Below, piece by piece: positions 45,839 through 53,487 of a stretch of DNA of 64,000 bases. This DNA comes from CAWFGW01 sp963815495 (GTDB lineage Bacteria > Bacteroidota > Bacteroidia > Cytophagales > JAAEPT01): contig CAWFGW010000012.1 of NCBI GenBank assembly GCA_963815495.1, forward strand, positions 1 to 64,000. Direction: 5' to 3'. The translations under genes were made by a program, and so were the position numbers. How positions within the stretch are numbered: the first letter of the stretch is position 1; each line of letters starts with the position of its first letter. Below the pieces are notes generated by a model, which was given only the letters and a program-made list of their open reading frames with translations, had not been told where the DNA came from and ran no database searches.

Positions 45839-47710
45839 CTATTGTGGTATATAAACTTCAGCTCCTTTGTCAGCAAATTCTTTCGCTTTTTCTTCCATTC
45901 CTTTTTGAATGGCTTCTTCGCTATCAAGTCCGTTAGCAGCAGCGTAGTCACGAACATCTTGTGTGATTCGCATTGAACAGAAGTTTGGACCACACATGGA
46001 GCAGAAATGAGCCACTTTTGCACCTTCAGCAGGTAATGTTTCATCGTGGTATTCACGAGCAGTATCTGGGTCAAGACCTAAATTAAATTGATCTTCCCAA
46101 CGGAATTCGAAACGCGCTAAACTCAAGGCGTTGTCTCTATGTTGGGCGCCTGGGTGACCTTTGGCTAAATCGGCAGCGTGAGCAGCTAATTTGTATGTGA
46201 TAACCCCTACCTTTACATCGTCTCTATTTGGAAGGCCTAAGTGTTCTTTTGGTGTTACGTAACATAACATTGCCGTGCCGTACCAACCAATCATGGCAGC
46301 ACCAATACCAGAGGTAATGTGATCATATCCTGGAGCGATATCCGTGGTTAATGGACCTAAGGTATAGAAAGGTGCTTCACCACACACTTCCAACTGTTTG
46401 TCCATATTTTCTTTGATCATGTGCATTGGTATATGACCTGGACCTTCGATAATAGTTTGGATATCGTGTTTCCAGGCAATTTTTGTTAACTCACCCAGTG
46501 TTTCTAATTCACCAAATTGAGCGGCATCATTTGCATCTGCAATACAACCCGGACGAAGTCCATCACCTAATGAGAATGCTACGTCATATGCTTTCATAAT
46601 TTCACAAATCTCCTCGAAGTGTGTGTATAAGAAACTTTCTTTATGGTGTGACAGACACCACTTAGCCATAATAGAACCACCACGAGAAACGATTCCTGTG
46701 ATTCGTTTTGCTGTTAATGGAATATAGCGTAATAAAACACCTGCATGAATCGTAAAATAATCGACTCCTTGTTCTGCTTGTTCAATTAAGGTATCTCTGA
46801 ATATTTCCCACGTCAGATCTTCAGCCTTACCATTTACTTTTTCTAGTGCTTGATAAATCGGCACTGTACCAATCGGCACTGGTGAGTTTCTGATAATCCA
46901 CTCACGCGTTTCATGGATATTTTTACCAGTAGATAAATCCATGATGGTATCTGCACCCCAACGGCAAGACCAAACAGTTTTTTCAACTTCTTCTTCAATA
47001 GAAGACGTTGTAGCTGAGTTTCCAATGTTGGCATTGATTTTCACTAAGAAGTTACGACCAATAATCATTGGTTCACTTTCAGGGTGGTTGATGTTGTTCG
47101 GAATAATTGCTCTACCTCTTGCAACTTCTTCTCTTACGAATTCCGGGGTAATATATTTTTTAGGTGTGCTTGCGCCAAAGTTTTGACCAGGATGTTGTTT
47201 AGCTAACTCGTTAACTTCGTCAATGCGTTGGTTTTCACGAATAGCGATGTACTCCATTTCTGGCGTAATCATGCCTTTGCGTGCATAGTGCATTTGAGAA
47301 ACATTTTGTCCTGCTTTTGCTCGCAACGGTTTTTTGATGTGTTCAAAACGAAGATGCGCTAACTCAGGTCGTTCAGCTTGCTTTCTGCCGTACTCTGAAG
47401 AAAGTTGATCCAATTGTTCAACATCACCTCTGTCCATGATCCATTGTTCTCTCAAACGAGGAATCCCTTTGCGTACATCAATATCAATAGCTGGATCGGT
47501 ATAAGGGCCAGATGTATCATATACGGTGACAGGTTGGTTTTTTTGAGCAGGCTTGCTCTTGTCCATTTTATTAATAGTGTCGCTCAATGAGATTTCTCTC
47601 ATGGCTACTTTAATATCGTGCAACTCTCCTGAAACGTATATTTTCTTCGATGCTGGAAAACCGTCTCTAGTGATGGTTGCTTGCGTGGGTATTTTTTCTT
47701 CTCTTGCCAT
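45839..47710 (-). CDS. thiC: phosphomethylpyrimidine synthase
   Basis: The 623-residue radical SAM-type enzyme rearranges aminoimidazole ribotide to hydroxymethylpyrimidine phosphate for thiamine. It has the ThiC-associated N-terminal region (about 15-140), the barrel with MHYARKGMITPEMEYIAIRE (about 145), EGPGHIPMHMIKENMDKQLE (about 427) and TDIAPGYDHITSGIGAAMIG, and the C-terminal cluster motif CSMCGPNFC (about 574-582), the CxxCxxxxC typical of ThiC. It lies between thiS and a thiE-like gene under a TPP riboswitch. Confidence 0.96.
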   Translation of the reverse strand: MAREEKIPTQATITRDGFPASKKIYVSGELHDIKVAMREISLSDTINKMDKSKPAQKNQPVTVYDTSGPYTDPAIDIDVRKGIPRLREQWIMDRGDVEQLDQLSSEYGRKQAERPELAHLRFEHIKKPLRAKAGQNVSQMHYARKGMITPEMEYIAIRENQRIDEVNELAKQHPGQNFGASTPKKYITPEFVREEVARGRAIIPNNINHPESEPMIIGRNFLVKINANIGNSATTSSIEEEVEKTVWSCRWGADTIMDLSTGKNIHETREWIIRNSPVPIGTVPIYQALEKVNGKAEDLTWEIFRDTLIEQAEQGVDYFTIHAGVLLRYIPLTAKRITGIVSRGGSIMAKWCLSHHKESFLYTHFEEICEIMKAYDVAFSLGDGLRPGCIADANDAAQFGELETLGELTKIAWKHDIQTIIEGPGHIPMHMIKENMDKQLEVCGEAPFYTLGPLTTDIAPGYDHITSGIGAAMIGWYGTAMLCYVTPKEHLGLPNRDDVKVGVITYKLAAHAADLAKGHPGAQHRDNALSLARFEFRWEDQFNLGLDPDTAREYHDETLPAEGAKVAHFCSMCGPNFCSMRITQDVRDYAAANGLDSEEAIQKGMEEKAKEFADKGAEVYIPQ

Positions 47711-47813
47711 GTTTTGAGTATTGAGATGTTAGTAATGAGATTTGAGATTATTAGTATTTAGACAATAGATTTTCAAACAAACTCTTGGTTCTTGAATCTA
47801 GCATCTTGGTTCT
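47711..47813. repeat. intergenic repeat, copy 3 (reverse orientation)
   Basis: On the reverse strand this thiS-thiC spacer reads GAGAACCAAGATGCTAGATT, then AATCTCAAATCTCATTACTA. Both parts match the copy at 2085-2215. It has no coding potential. Confidence 0.5.
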
Positions 47814-48017
47814 CTAACCTCCTTGCGTTGCTTTAATAATTGTTACTTTATCGTTTTCATTTAATTGATAAGCACTCCATTCGTCTTTACGAATCACCAC
47901 ATTGTTTATTGCTACCGCGGCTCCTTTTTGAGCGTTGATAGACAACTCTTCCAATAAACCAGTGATGTTCTGATTTGGTGATGTTGATGTTGATGTGTTG
48001 TTTACGAGTACTTGCAT
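47814..48017 (-). CDS. thiS: thiamine biosynthesis sulfur carrier protein
   Basis: The 67-residue ubiquitin-like protein ends in the required Gly-Gly tail (IIKATQGG), which is adenylated and thiocarboxylated to donate sulfur for the thiazole ring. The middle VAINNVVIRKDEWSAYQLNE, then NDKVTIIKATQGG, is the ThiS pattern. It is the first gene after the TPP riboswitch and precedes thiC by 103 bases. Its partner enzymes ThiF and ThiG are not in the window. Confidence 0.93.
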   Translation of the reverse strand: MQVLVNNTSTSTSPNQNITGLLEELSINAQKGAAVAINNVVIRKDEWSAYQLNENDKVTIIKATQGG

Positions 48018-48049
48018 TGTTTTATTAGACTGTCTTTCCGATCTCTAAC

Positions 48050-48150
48050 CTTAATTCTGAGCGAAGCGAAGAATCTCTTAATAGAAACTCGTGCTACAAC
48101 ATGCGATCCAGCTATTTTGAGAAAAACAAAACTCTGGAATGACGTTTTTT
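48050..48150. repeat. possible dispersed intergenic element
   Basis: Between thiS and its riboswitch the plus strand reads TTCTGAGCGAAGCGAAGAAT, then TGCTACAACATGCGATCCAG and CTCTGGAATGACG. I recall similar sequences dispersed in other Bacteroidota genomes, but only one copy is in this window. Confidence 0.35.
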
Positions 48151-48205
48151 TTAGGTTTAAGGTATAAGAAGGTTCTTGGAAGTTTAAAAGTGGAGAGGTT
48201 TCTCC

Positions 48206-48288
48206 GACTTTTCCCTACGCCCGCACAATCGGGATCAGGTTCCAAGGGTGCTTCTCAGTCGCGATAAAATCGGGACGCCCCTAAAGTC
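48206..48288 (-). promoter_or_regulatory. TPP (THI-box) riboswitch
   Basis: On the reverse strand, P1 is GACTTT pairing with AAAGTC (48283-48288 with 48206-48211). Between them are the conserved thi-box parts in order: GGGGCG, the CTGAGA loop, ACCC, GAACCTGATC and GCGTAGGGAA. These bind thiamine pyrophosphate. A small hairpin (48192-48205) follows and could act as part of the expression platform. It controls thiS, thiC and the thiE-like gene. Confidence 0.95.
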
Positions 48289-48293
48289 TTTCT

Positions 48294-48324
48294 CAAATAT
48301 AGTCGTTCGAGAGTAGGTTAACAA
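48294..48324 (-). promoter_or_regulatory. promoter of the thi operon
   Basis: On the reverse strand TTG (48324-48322), 20 bases and TATATTTG (48301-48294) match TTG-N20-TAnnTTTG exactly. A start about 5 bases further on would place the transcript 5' end right at P1 of the TPP riboswitch. Confidence 0.8.
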
Positions 48325-48354
48325 GTATTTAAAGGCTTCTGTTTCAGAACAAAC

Positions 48355-49626
48355 CTATTTAACAATAAATTTACCATTTCTGACAAGTTCTCCAGAGGTA
48401 AGACGATAAAAGTAGTTACCAGTAGGGAAGTCTGAAAAATTCAAAACGGATAATTTGTCCACTACCTGACTATACACAACTTGACCTTTATCATTCATAA
48501 TATTTAGCTGTGCACTTTTATTTTCAAACCCTACAGAAACCACATCACTAACTATTGTAGGATAAAACTCATGCTTTATATCATTAGCCTCATTCAGACT
48601 AACAAGAGTTGGCTTAGAATAATAAAAATTATACACACCTCCTTGAGTCCATACAGAATTTTCAGCGTCCCAAAAATTGAAACTAAATGTTTTCAAAGGT
48701 TTATTATTCATAAACTCTACTATACCCGTTATCTCATGATCAAACGACATAATTTTCAGCATTTCAATTGTATTAGAAATAGAGTAATCATTATAATAAT
48801 CTAGTTCACTGTTTTCTTCCTCTATCCATAATTGAGTGTCCGAATCATATTCAAATCCATTCACTTTAATCCAGTTACCTTCTGCATTATAGTCAAACGT
48901 GGTTAAACTTCCCTCTTCTGGAAATGAACTATCACCCCTAAATGACATAACTATATTTAAATTTTTATCAACTGAATCTTTTCCTACTGTAATTTCTTCT
49001 TTTTCAACATTCCCTAAATCATCATAAAAAATTCTAGTGCTGGGGTTGATTATTGTACTATTTGGTTCTTGGGCGTAGCTAAAGTATTCTTCCACTTCCA
49101 AAATCAATTCACTACTTCCAGAGTCTGCATAAAAGCTACCAAAGTACGTTTTTCTATTATATGCATCGTATTCATAAACATTTTCCCTTCTACCTCCCGA
49201 CAAAAAATTGGTTGTTTTTTTTTCAATCAACCCTTTATTACTGACAATAATGTCAGTAGTCTTCTCACTAAAAAGAAACCAATTATTATTTGTTTTGTTC
49301 CAAAGATATATTCGATGAATAAACTGGTCAGTCCCAACTTTGTAAATTGCACTATCTAATTGTCTATTATGAAATTTAGTTCCATCACTTTGTTGGGCAA
49401 TAACACTCACTAATTGACCTAAGGAATTATAATGATAAAAACCTTTCTGATATGTTACAGTATCGTTAAACATTTTAACAAACCCTTTGAGAACAATACT
49501 ATCTAACCTAACCTCTAGGTTACCTGAAGTTCTTTGCACTAGTTTATTCGAACCAAACTTAGGCACAACTTGTGAAAGGGCAGAAACCCCTATCACTGTA
49601 AACAATACCAACAAATACTTTCTCAT
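48355..49626 (-). CDS. secreted protein with T9SS type A sorting domain
   Basis: A signal peptide (MRKYLLVLFTVIGVSALSQ) leads to a beta-rich body with YD/RHS-like phrases: GFYHYNSLGQLVSVIAQQSD (about 63) and NVYEYDAYNRKTYFGSF (about 146), plus a further FDYNAEGNWIKVNGFEYDSD. The last 75 residues form a type A T9SS sorting domain (FYPTIVSDVVSVGF, NIMNDKGQVVYSQV, then YFYRLTSGELVRNGKFIVK). It has 423 residues, is probably displayed on the surface, and has no catalytic motif that I recognise. Confidence 0.78.
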   Translation of the reverse strand: MRKYLLVLFTVIGVSALSQVVPKFGSNKLVQRTSGNLEVRLDSIVLKGFVKMFNDTVTYQKGFYHYNSLGQLVSVIAQQSDGTKFHNRQLDSAIYKVGTDQFIHRIYLWNKTNNNWFLFSEKTTDIIVSNKGLIEKKTTNFLSGGRRENVYEYDAYNRKTYFGSFYADSGSSELILEVEEYFSYAQEPNSTIINPSTRIFYDDLGNVEKEEITVGKDSVDKNLNIVMSFRGDSSFPEEGSLTTFDYNAEGNWIKVNGFEYDSDTQLWIEEENSELDYYNDYSISNTIEMLKIMSFDHEITGIVEFMNNKPLKTFSFNFWDAENSVWTQGGVYNFYYSKPTLVSLNEANDIKHEFYPTIVSDVVSVGFENKSAQLNIMNDKGQVVYSQVVDKLSVLNFSDFPTGNYFYRLTSGELVRNGKFIVK

Positions 49627-49727
49627 GTTCTCAATTTAAGAATTCCAAAATTAACAAATAATCCATAAAAAAACTTTCAGGTTACATTTACTTTGAACTT
49701 CAATATTTAAACCACGAACTTTACCCC

Positions 49728-50261
49728 ATGTCATCCCACCACTTCGTCCGTGAAAATCAAGAACCAGGTCTTTATATAGATGAATGGTTTGCTGGTGCTG
49801 CGCAACTTTTGGAAGAACTTGCCCAATGGGCTCCGAAGATAATTGTGCATGAACGCGTTCTGGATGATGTACTGGAAACAGGAACGAAGATAGATGTGGT
49901 GCTGTACACAGACAGTAAAGCAACGATTGAAGAAAAAACACGGTTTCAATTCCCTATAGAAATCGTAAAAGCCGAAGATTTGTTTGAAGCCAATGTTCGT
50001 TTTATTGAGGACAATTACATTAACAGAGTCCATATCATTTCGTTGAAAAAGCCAGAAGAAATAACTTTTCAATCGGGTTCTCAATTGACTTTTTTTAATG
50101 CTGAAAACACATTTTATAGAATAGAAAAAGGGTTTGAAAAATGGATGGCACAAAATAGCCACTTCGAAATTTTAGCCAATGGAAAAAGGAGAAGTCATCG
50201 GGGAAACGATGCATTTTTTCGTTATGAAGGAGAATCAGGTGTTTTTATTGAAAAATTATAA
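49728..50261 (+). CDS. degenerate thiamine pyrophosphokinase-like protein
   Basis: The 177-residue protein opens with SSHHFVRENQEPGLYI, then LLEELAQWAPKIIVHERVLD, TGTKIDVVLY and FPIEIVKAED. From memory this layout parallels Bacteroidota thiamine pyrophosphokinases, which open SSHHIVRE-x-QEPAL and continue with a WSP segment and LGIKVDVLLGDFD. Here the acidic LGDFD metal/ATP motif has become LYTDS, and the later DKTD motif is missing. GFEKWMAQNSHFEIL matches the thiamine-domain linker. The protein is shorter than the enzymes (about 210 residues). It may be non-catalytic, and it stands next to the thi locus. This is recollection, not a search result. Confidence 0.6.
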   Translation: MSSHHFVRENQEPGLYIDEWFAGAAQLLEELAQWAPKIIVHERVLDDVLETGTKIDVVLYTDSKATIEEKTRFQFPIEIVKAEDLFEANVRFIEDNYINRVHIISLKKPEEITFQSGSQLTFFNAENTFYRIEKGFEKWMAQNSHFEILANGKRRSHRGNDAFFRYEGESGVFIEKL

Positions 50262-50415
50262 AACCAGAGACGAAACCTTCCCTATTTTAACATTATTATT
50301 CGACACTTCTATTTAAACCCACAGGATTATTAAAGAATAATGAAGACATTATTTGACCCCATCATTCGAAAGTAAAAAGTTGATTAATAAAAGTAGTCCA
50401 AGGAGCAATTTAGAA

Positions 50416-50859
50416 TTATACTTGCTCTTCAGCTTCTTTTTTAATGTTAGAGAATTCTTTTGTTAATTCCACTTTTTGCTTTTCAGTAAGTACTTTACCT
50501 GCCATTTGAAAAACTTCATGTTCCTCTTCATCCAGATGATGCTCTACCTCGTGTTTCAGTTTTTTTGCTGTGACTAACCAGCCTGGCGAATCCATACTTG
50601 TTTCTTCTAATTCAGCAATCATCTCATCCATTTCGTGATGTTCTGAAATACTATGGCGTGCTTTTTCTTGCGTGAGATCACTTTCGATCAACGGAACATA
50701 AAAACATCTTTCCTCAGCAACTGCATGCGCTTCAAGTTCAGACTTTAATTTTTTAAATATTTCCTTCCGCTCACTTGTATCGCCATGAGTTTCAACTAGT
50801 TTTTTGACTAGCATCCTTTGTATTACGTGATCTTCTCTTATTCTTTCGAAAATTGTCAT
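50416..50859 (-). CDS. hemerythrin HHE-domain protein
   Basis: ATG 50859 is preferred (147 residues, MTIFERIREDHVIQRMLVKK); the longer frame runs into the DUF4235 gene. The four-helix HHE domain has the metal-ligand histidines and acids in REDHVIQ (about 9), LEAHAVAEERCFYVPLIE (about 45), SEHHEMDEMIAELE (about 73) and HEVEHHLDEEEHEVF (about 102-116). Such proteins bind a di-iron centre and oxygen or react with NO or iron stress. It follows the DUF4235 gene on the same strand, 38 bases away. The role is inferred from the family. Confidence 0.85.
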   Translation of the reverse strand: MTIFERIREDHVIQRMLVKKLVETHGDTSERKEIFKKLKSELEAHAVAEERCFYVPLIESDLTQEKARHSISEHHEMDEMIAELEETSMDSPGWLVTAKKLKHEVEHHLDEEEHEVFQMAGKVLTEKQKVELTKEFSNIKKEAEEQV

Positions 50860-50897
50860 ATCTGTTTTTTGATTTTTTTTATTAGATTTTTGTTCAA

Positions 50898-51134
50898 TTA
50901 CGGTCTTGGTACAAATTTTTTGTAAAACACTTTTCCCAAGCCACTTAATACAGCTAAACCTACCGTCCACATCACCATCTCTTTTGTTGACGTATTTGAT
51001 TTAGAAGTGTCGTTAGGAGGGGTTTTTCCTTTTGCTGCCACCCATGATTTTCTTGCAATTTCTTTTACGATTAAGCCTGTGGCTAATGAACCAGCTGTAT
51101 ATAGTGCTAGTTTTGAATTTTTAGATAACTCCAT
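50898..51134 (-). CDS. DUF4235 small membrane protein
   Basis: The 78-residue protein has two hydrophobic helices (about 10-25 and 52-69) joined by a charged loop with KSWVAAKGKTPPNDTSKS. The W-x-x-x-x-G-x-x-P-P-N pattern and the second helix WTVGLAVLSGLGKVFYKK match DUF4235 proteins, which are often stress-associated in this phylum. It is cotranscribed with the hemerythrin gene. Function unknown. Confidence 0.72.
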   Translation of the reverse strand: MELSKNSKLALYTAGSLATGLIVKEIARKSWVAAKGKTPPNDTSKSNTSTKEMVMWTVGLAVLSGLGKVFYKKFVPRP

Positions 51135-51524
51135 TTTTTTGATGTTTAGAATTGGTTACTTACTCTACCTTTAACCAAAACCAATACCAGTGTGAAAACA
51201 GGCTAAAAACTTATTATTAAGACTTATAAACTACATAGCAGGGGGACACATTTCGCACTAATGAGCAAAAACATCCACAAAAGAGCCTTCTACATATCCC
51301 GAAGTATATGAATTTCCATTTTCATCAACTGTAATATTAAAAGCACGATCGTTACCTCTCGACCGTACAAAATTTATCCAGCCATTTTTTGGAGCAAATA
51401 AGAAGTGTAAGAATTAAGCTAATAGACTAGTGTAGTTTTTCATTTATTAAAAAGATTAAATGTTACTGATTGATTTTATTCAAAAAATTGTAAAAATCAA
51501 TTTCCTAAACAAATTTAATTAAGA
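51135..51524. other. 390-base gap holding an SBBP-repeat relic
   Basis: Upstream of the DUF4235 gene the sequence is AT-rich. Its middle part (51258-51413) is a decayed reading frame described separately. The rest shows no gene or RNA. Confidence 0.6.
51258..51413 (-). pseudogene. SBBP (beta-propeller) repeat fragment
   Basis: On the reverse strand the frame between stop codons reads GWINFVRSRGNDRAFNITVD and continues ENGNSYTSGYVEGSFVDVFA before TAG. This matches the SBBP repeat pattern (G-x-x-D, then the I-x-V-D-x-x-G-N-x-Y-x-x-G-Y core). It has no start codon, signal peptide or neighbouring repeats, so it is the remnant of a larger surface protein gene. Confidence 0.6.
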
Positions 51525-52373
51525 TCAAATAACACCAACCACCATTCTATCTTTTCTTTGAAAATCTTTCAGAACTTCCACCTCAGAAAACCCTTGTTTC
51601 TGCATCACAGCTTTAGTTTCCTCACCAAATTGTTCGTTGATTTCAAAATATAACCGACCTCCCTTTTTTAATTGCTGTGCGGCCAGTTGAGTGATGCGTT
51701 CGTAAAAAATTAGTGCTTGTTCGTCTGCTACAAACAACGCTAGATGAGGATCATGGTCCAGCACGTTTTTATTCATCTTCACTTTCTCGCTTTCTAATAC
51801 ATAAGGTGGATTTGAGACGATAAGGTCATAGTTAATAGCTAATAGTGAAGAGTTAATAGCTAATACATCTACTTGAATAAATCTTATGGCAACATCATTG
51901 ACCCTGGCATTTTCCTTTGCAACTTCCAATGCTTTTTCACTCACATCTACCGCAACTACTTCGGCAGCTAACTGCTTCGCTAATGCAATGGCGATGCAAC
52001 CCGAGCCTGTACAATAATCGATGATTTTTAAGTTTTTTTGTCCTTTATAATGTTGAATGATTCGATCAACTATTTCTTCGGTTTCCGGTCGGGGAATGAG
52101 TACTTCTGGGGTCACTTTTATGCGTAGTCCATAAAACTCACACTCACCGATGATATGTTGAATCGGTTCATGAGCGAGCAGTCGATCAAGTGTTTTTTGC
52201 AGTGCATTCTGATCATATTGACCCATCGCTTTTTCCATCACATAATCTGTTTTAGAAATTCCGTAGAGGTGATTAGCGAGCATAAAACTTAAGTTTTCAG
52301 CTTCTGCAAACTCATATATAGTCGCTAATTTTTCTTTTAAGAAAGAAATGAGGTCTTTTACAGTATTAAACAC
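51525..52373 (-). CDS. prmC: peptide chain release factor N5-glutamine methyltransferase
   Basis: The enzyme methylates the GGQ glutamine of release factors. It has the LLAHEPIQHIIGECEFYGLR motif, IPRPETEEIVDRI, the SAM-binding IIDYCTGSGCIAIALAKQL and the catalytic NPPYV. I set the start at GTG 52373 (282 residues) because the longest frame (GTG 52400) would leave only one base to the divergent ribD. The stretch before NPPYV is coded by two 15-base direct repeats, described separately. No SD site decides the start. Confidence 0.9.
   Translation of the reverse strand: MFNTVKDLISFLKEKLATIYEFAEAENLSFMLANHLYGISKTDYVMEKAMGQYDQNALQKTLDRLLAHEPIQHIIGECEFYGLRIKVTPEVLIPRPETEEIVDRIIQHYKGQKNLKIIDYCTGSGCIAIALAKQLAAEVVAVDVSEKALEVAKENARVNDVAIRFIQVDVLAINSSLLAINYDLIVSNPPYVLESEKVKMNKNVLDHDPHLALFVADEQALIFYERITQLAAQQLKKGGRLYFEINEQFGEETKAVMQKQGFSEVEVLKDFQRKDRMVVGVI
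51830..51865. repeat. direct repeat inside prmC
   Basis: AGTTAATAGCTAATA occurs twice (51830-51844 and 51851-51865), period 21 bases. On the reverse strand it codes LAINS and LAINY on either side of the linker SL. The sequence resembles intergenic spacer repeats of Bacteroidota, here kept in frame in a loop before the catalytic motif. Confidence 0.7.
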
Positions 52374-52401
52374 AGGTATAGTCACAACCCAAAGGTACAC
52401 A

Positions 52402-53442
52402 ATGATACAGAATGATTCTTACTACATGCAACAAGCTTTAGACCTTGCTAAAAAAGGCATGGGAAAAGTAACACCTAATCCGATGGTAGGTTGTGTAATT
52501 GTACATGAAGGGGTTATCATTGGAGAAGGTTATCACGAAAAATATGGGGGACCCCATGCTGAAGTCAATGCGGTAAATTCAGTAGAGAATAAAGGATTAA
52601 TTGAAAATTCGACCGTGTATGTGACGCTAGAACCATGTGCTCATTTTGGAAAAACTCCTCCTTGTGCTGATTTATTAGCTGCTGTAAAACCAACTCGCGT
52701 TGTCATTTGCAATGATGATCCCAATCCGTTGGTAGCTGGTAAAGGCATTCAAAAATTGAAAGATGCGGAAATTGAAATAGAATCGGGTGTTTTAGAAGAA
52801 AAAGGAAGAGAACTCAACAAACGTTTTTTTACTTTTCAAGAGAAAAAAAGACCTTATATCATTCTCAAATGGGCACAAACCGCTGATGGTTTTATCGCTC
52901 GAGAAAATTACGATTCCAAATGGATCAGCAATGAAGCCTCTCGCAAACTAGTACATCAATGGCGAGCAGAAGAAGCGGGAATAATGGTCGGCACCAACAC
53001 GGCTTTGCACGATAATCCACAATTGAACGTGCGTCATGTTGAAGGACATAACCCGATGCGGATAGTACTAGATAAAACGCTGCGCATACCCAACGATTTT
53101 TATTTGTTTGACCAATCGCAACCGACCATTATTTATAATGGGTTGAAAACGTTAGCAGAAGACAACAACCAATTCGTACAATTGGATTTTACGCAAGACA
53201 TCGTTCCTCAAGTATTGAGTGACTTATATGAGAAAAAATTTACCTCAGTAATTATTGAAGGTGGAAAACAATTGTTAGACGCTTTTATCGCCCTGAACGT
53301 GTGGGATGAGGCGCGGGTATTTATAGCCGATAGTGTTTATTTTAAAAGTGGCATTGAAGCTCCAGTAGTACACAGAACCTTGGTGTCGAGACAAAATATA
53401 GCCAATGACAACTTGCTGGTTTACGCCAACCAAATTGGTTAA
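52402..53442 (+). CDS. ribD: bifunctional riboflavin deaminase/reductase
   Basis: ATG 52402 gives the normal N-terminus (IQNDSYYMQQALDLAKKGMG) and 346 residues. The deaminase domain (about 1-145) has TPNPMVGCVIV and the zinc ligands in GGPHAEVNAV, then EPCAHFGKTPPCADLL. The reductase domain (about 146-345) has ILKWAQTADGFIA (about 152), WISNEASRKLVHQWRAEEAG and MVGTNTALHDNPQLNVR. It carries out two successive steps on the pyrimidine precursor of riboflavin. It is divergent from prmC with almost no gap. Confidence 0.94.
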   Translation: MIQNDSYYMQQALDLAKKGMGKVTPNPMVGCVIVHEGVIIGEGYHEKYGGPHAEVNAVNSVENKGLIENSTVYVTLEPCAHFGKTPPCADLLAAVKPTRVVICNDDPNPLVAGKGIQKLKDAEIEIESGVLEEKGRELNKRFFTFQEKKRPYIILKWAQTADGFIARENYDSKWISNEASRKLVHQWRAEEAGIMVGTNTALHDNPQLNVRHVEGHNPMRIVLDKTLRIPNDFYLFDQSQPTIIYNGLKTLAEDNNQFVQLDFTQDIVPQVLSDLYEKKFTSVIIEGGKQLLDAFIALNVWDEARVFIADSVYFKSGIEAPVVHRTLVSRQNIANDNLLVYANQIG

Positions 53443-53487
53443 AAATTTAAGTGTTTGTTGTGTCTATCAACTTTTTAGTGTTTCACC

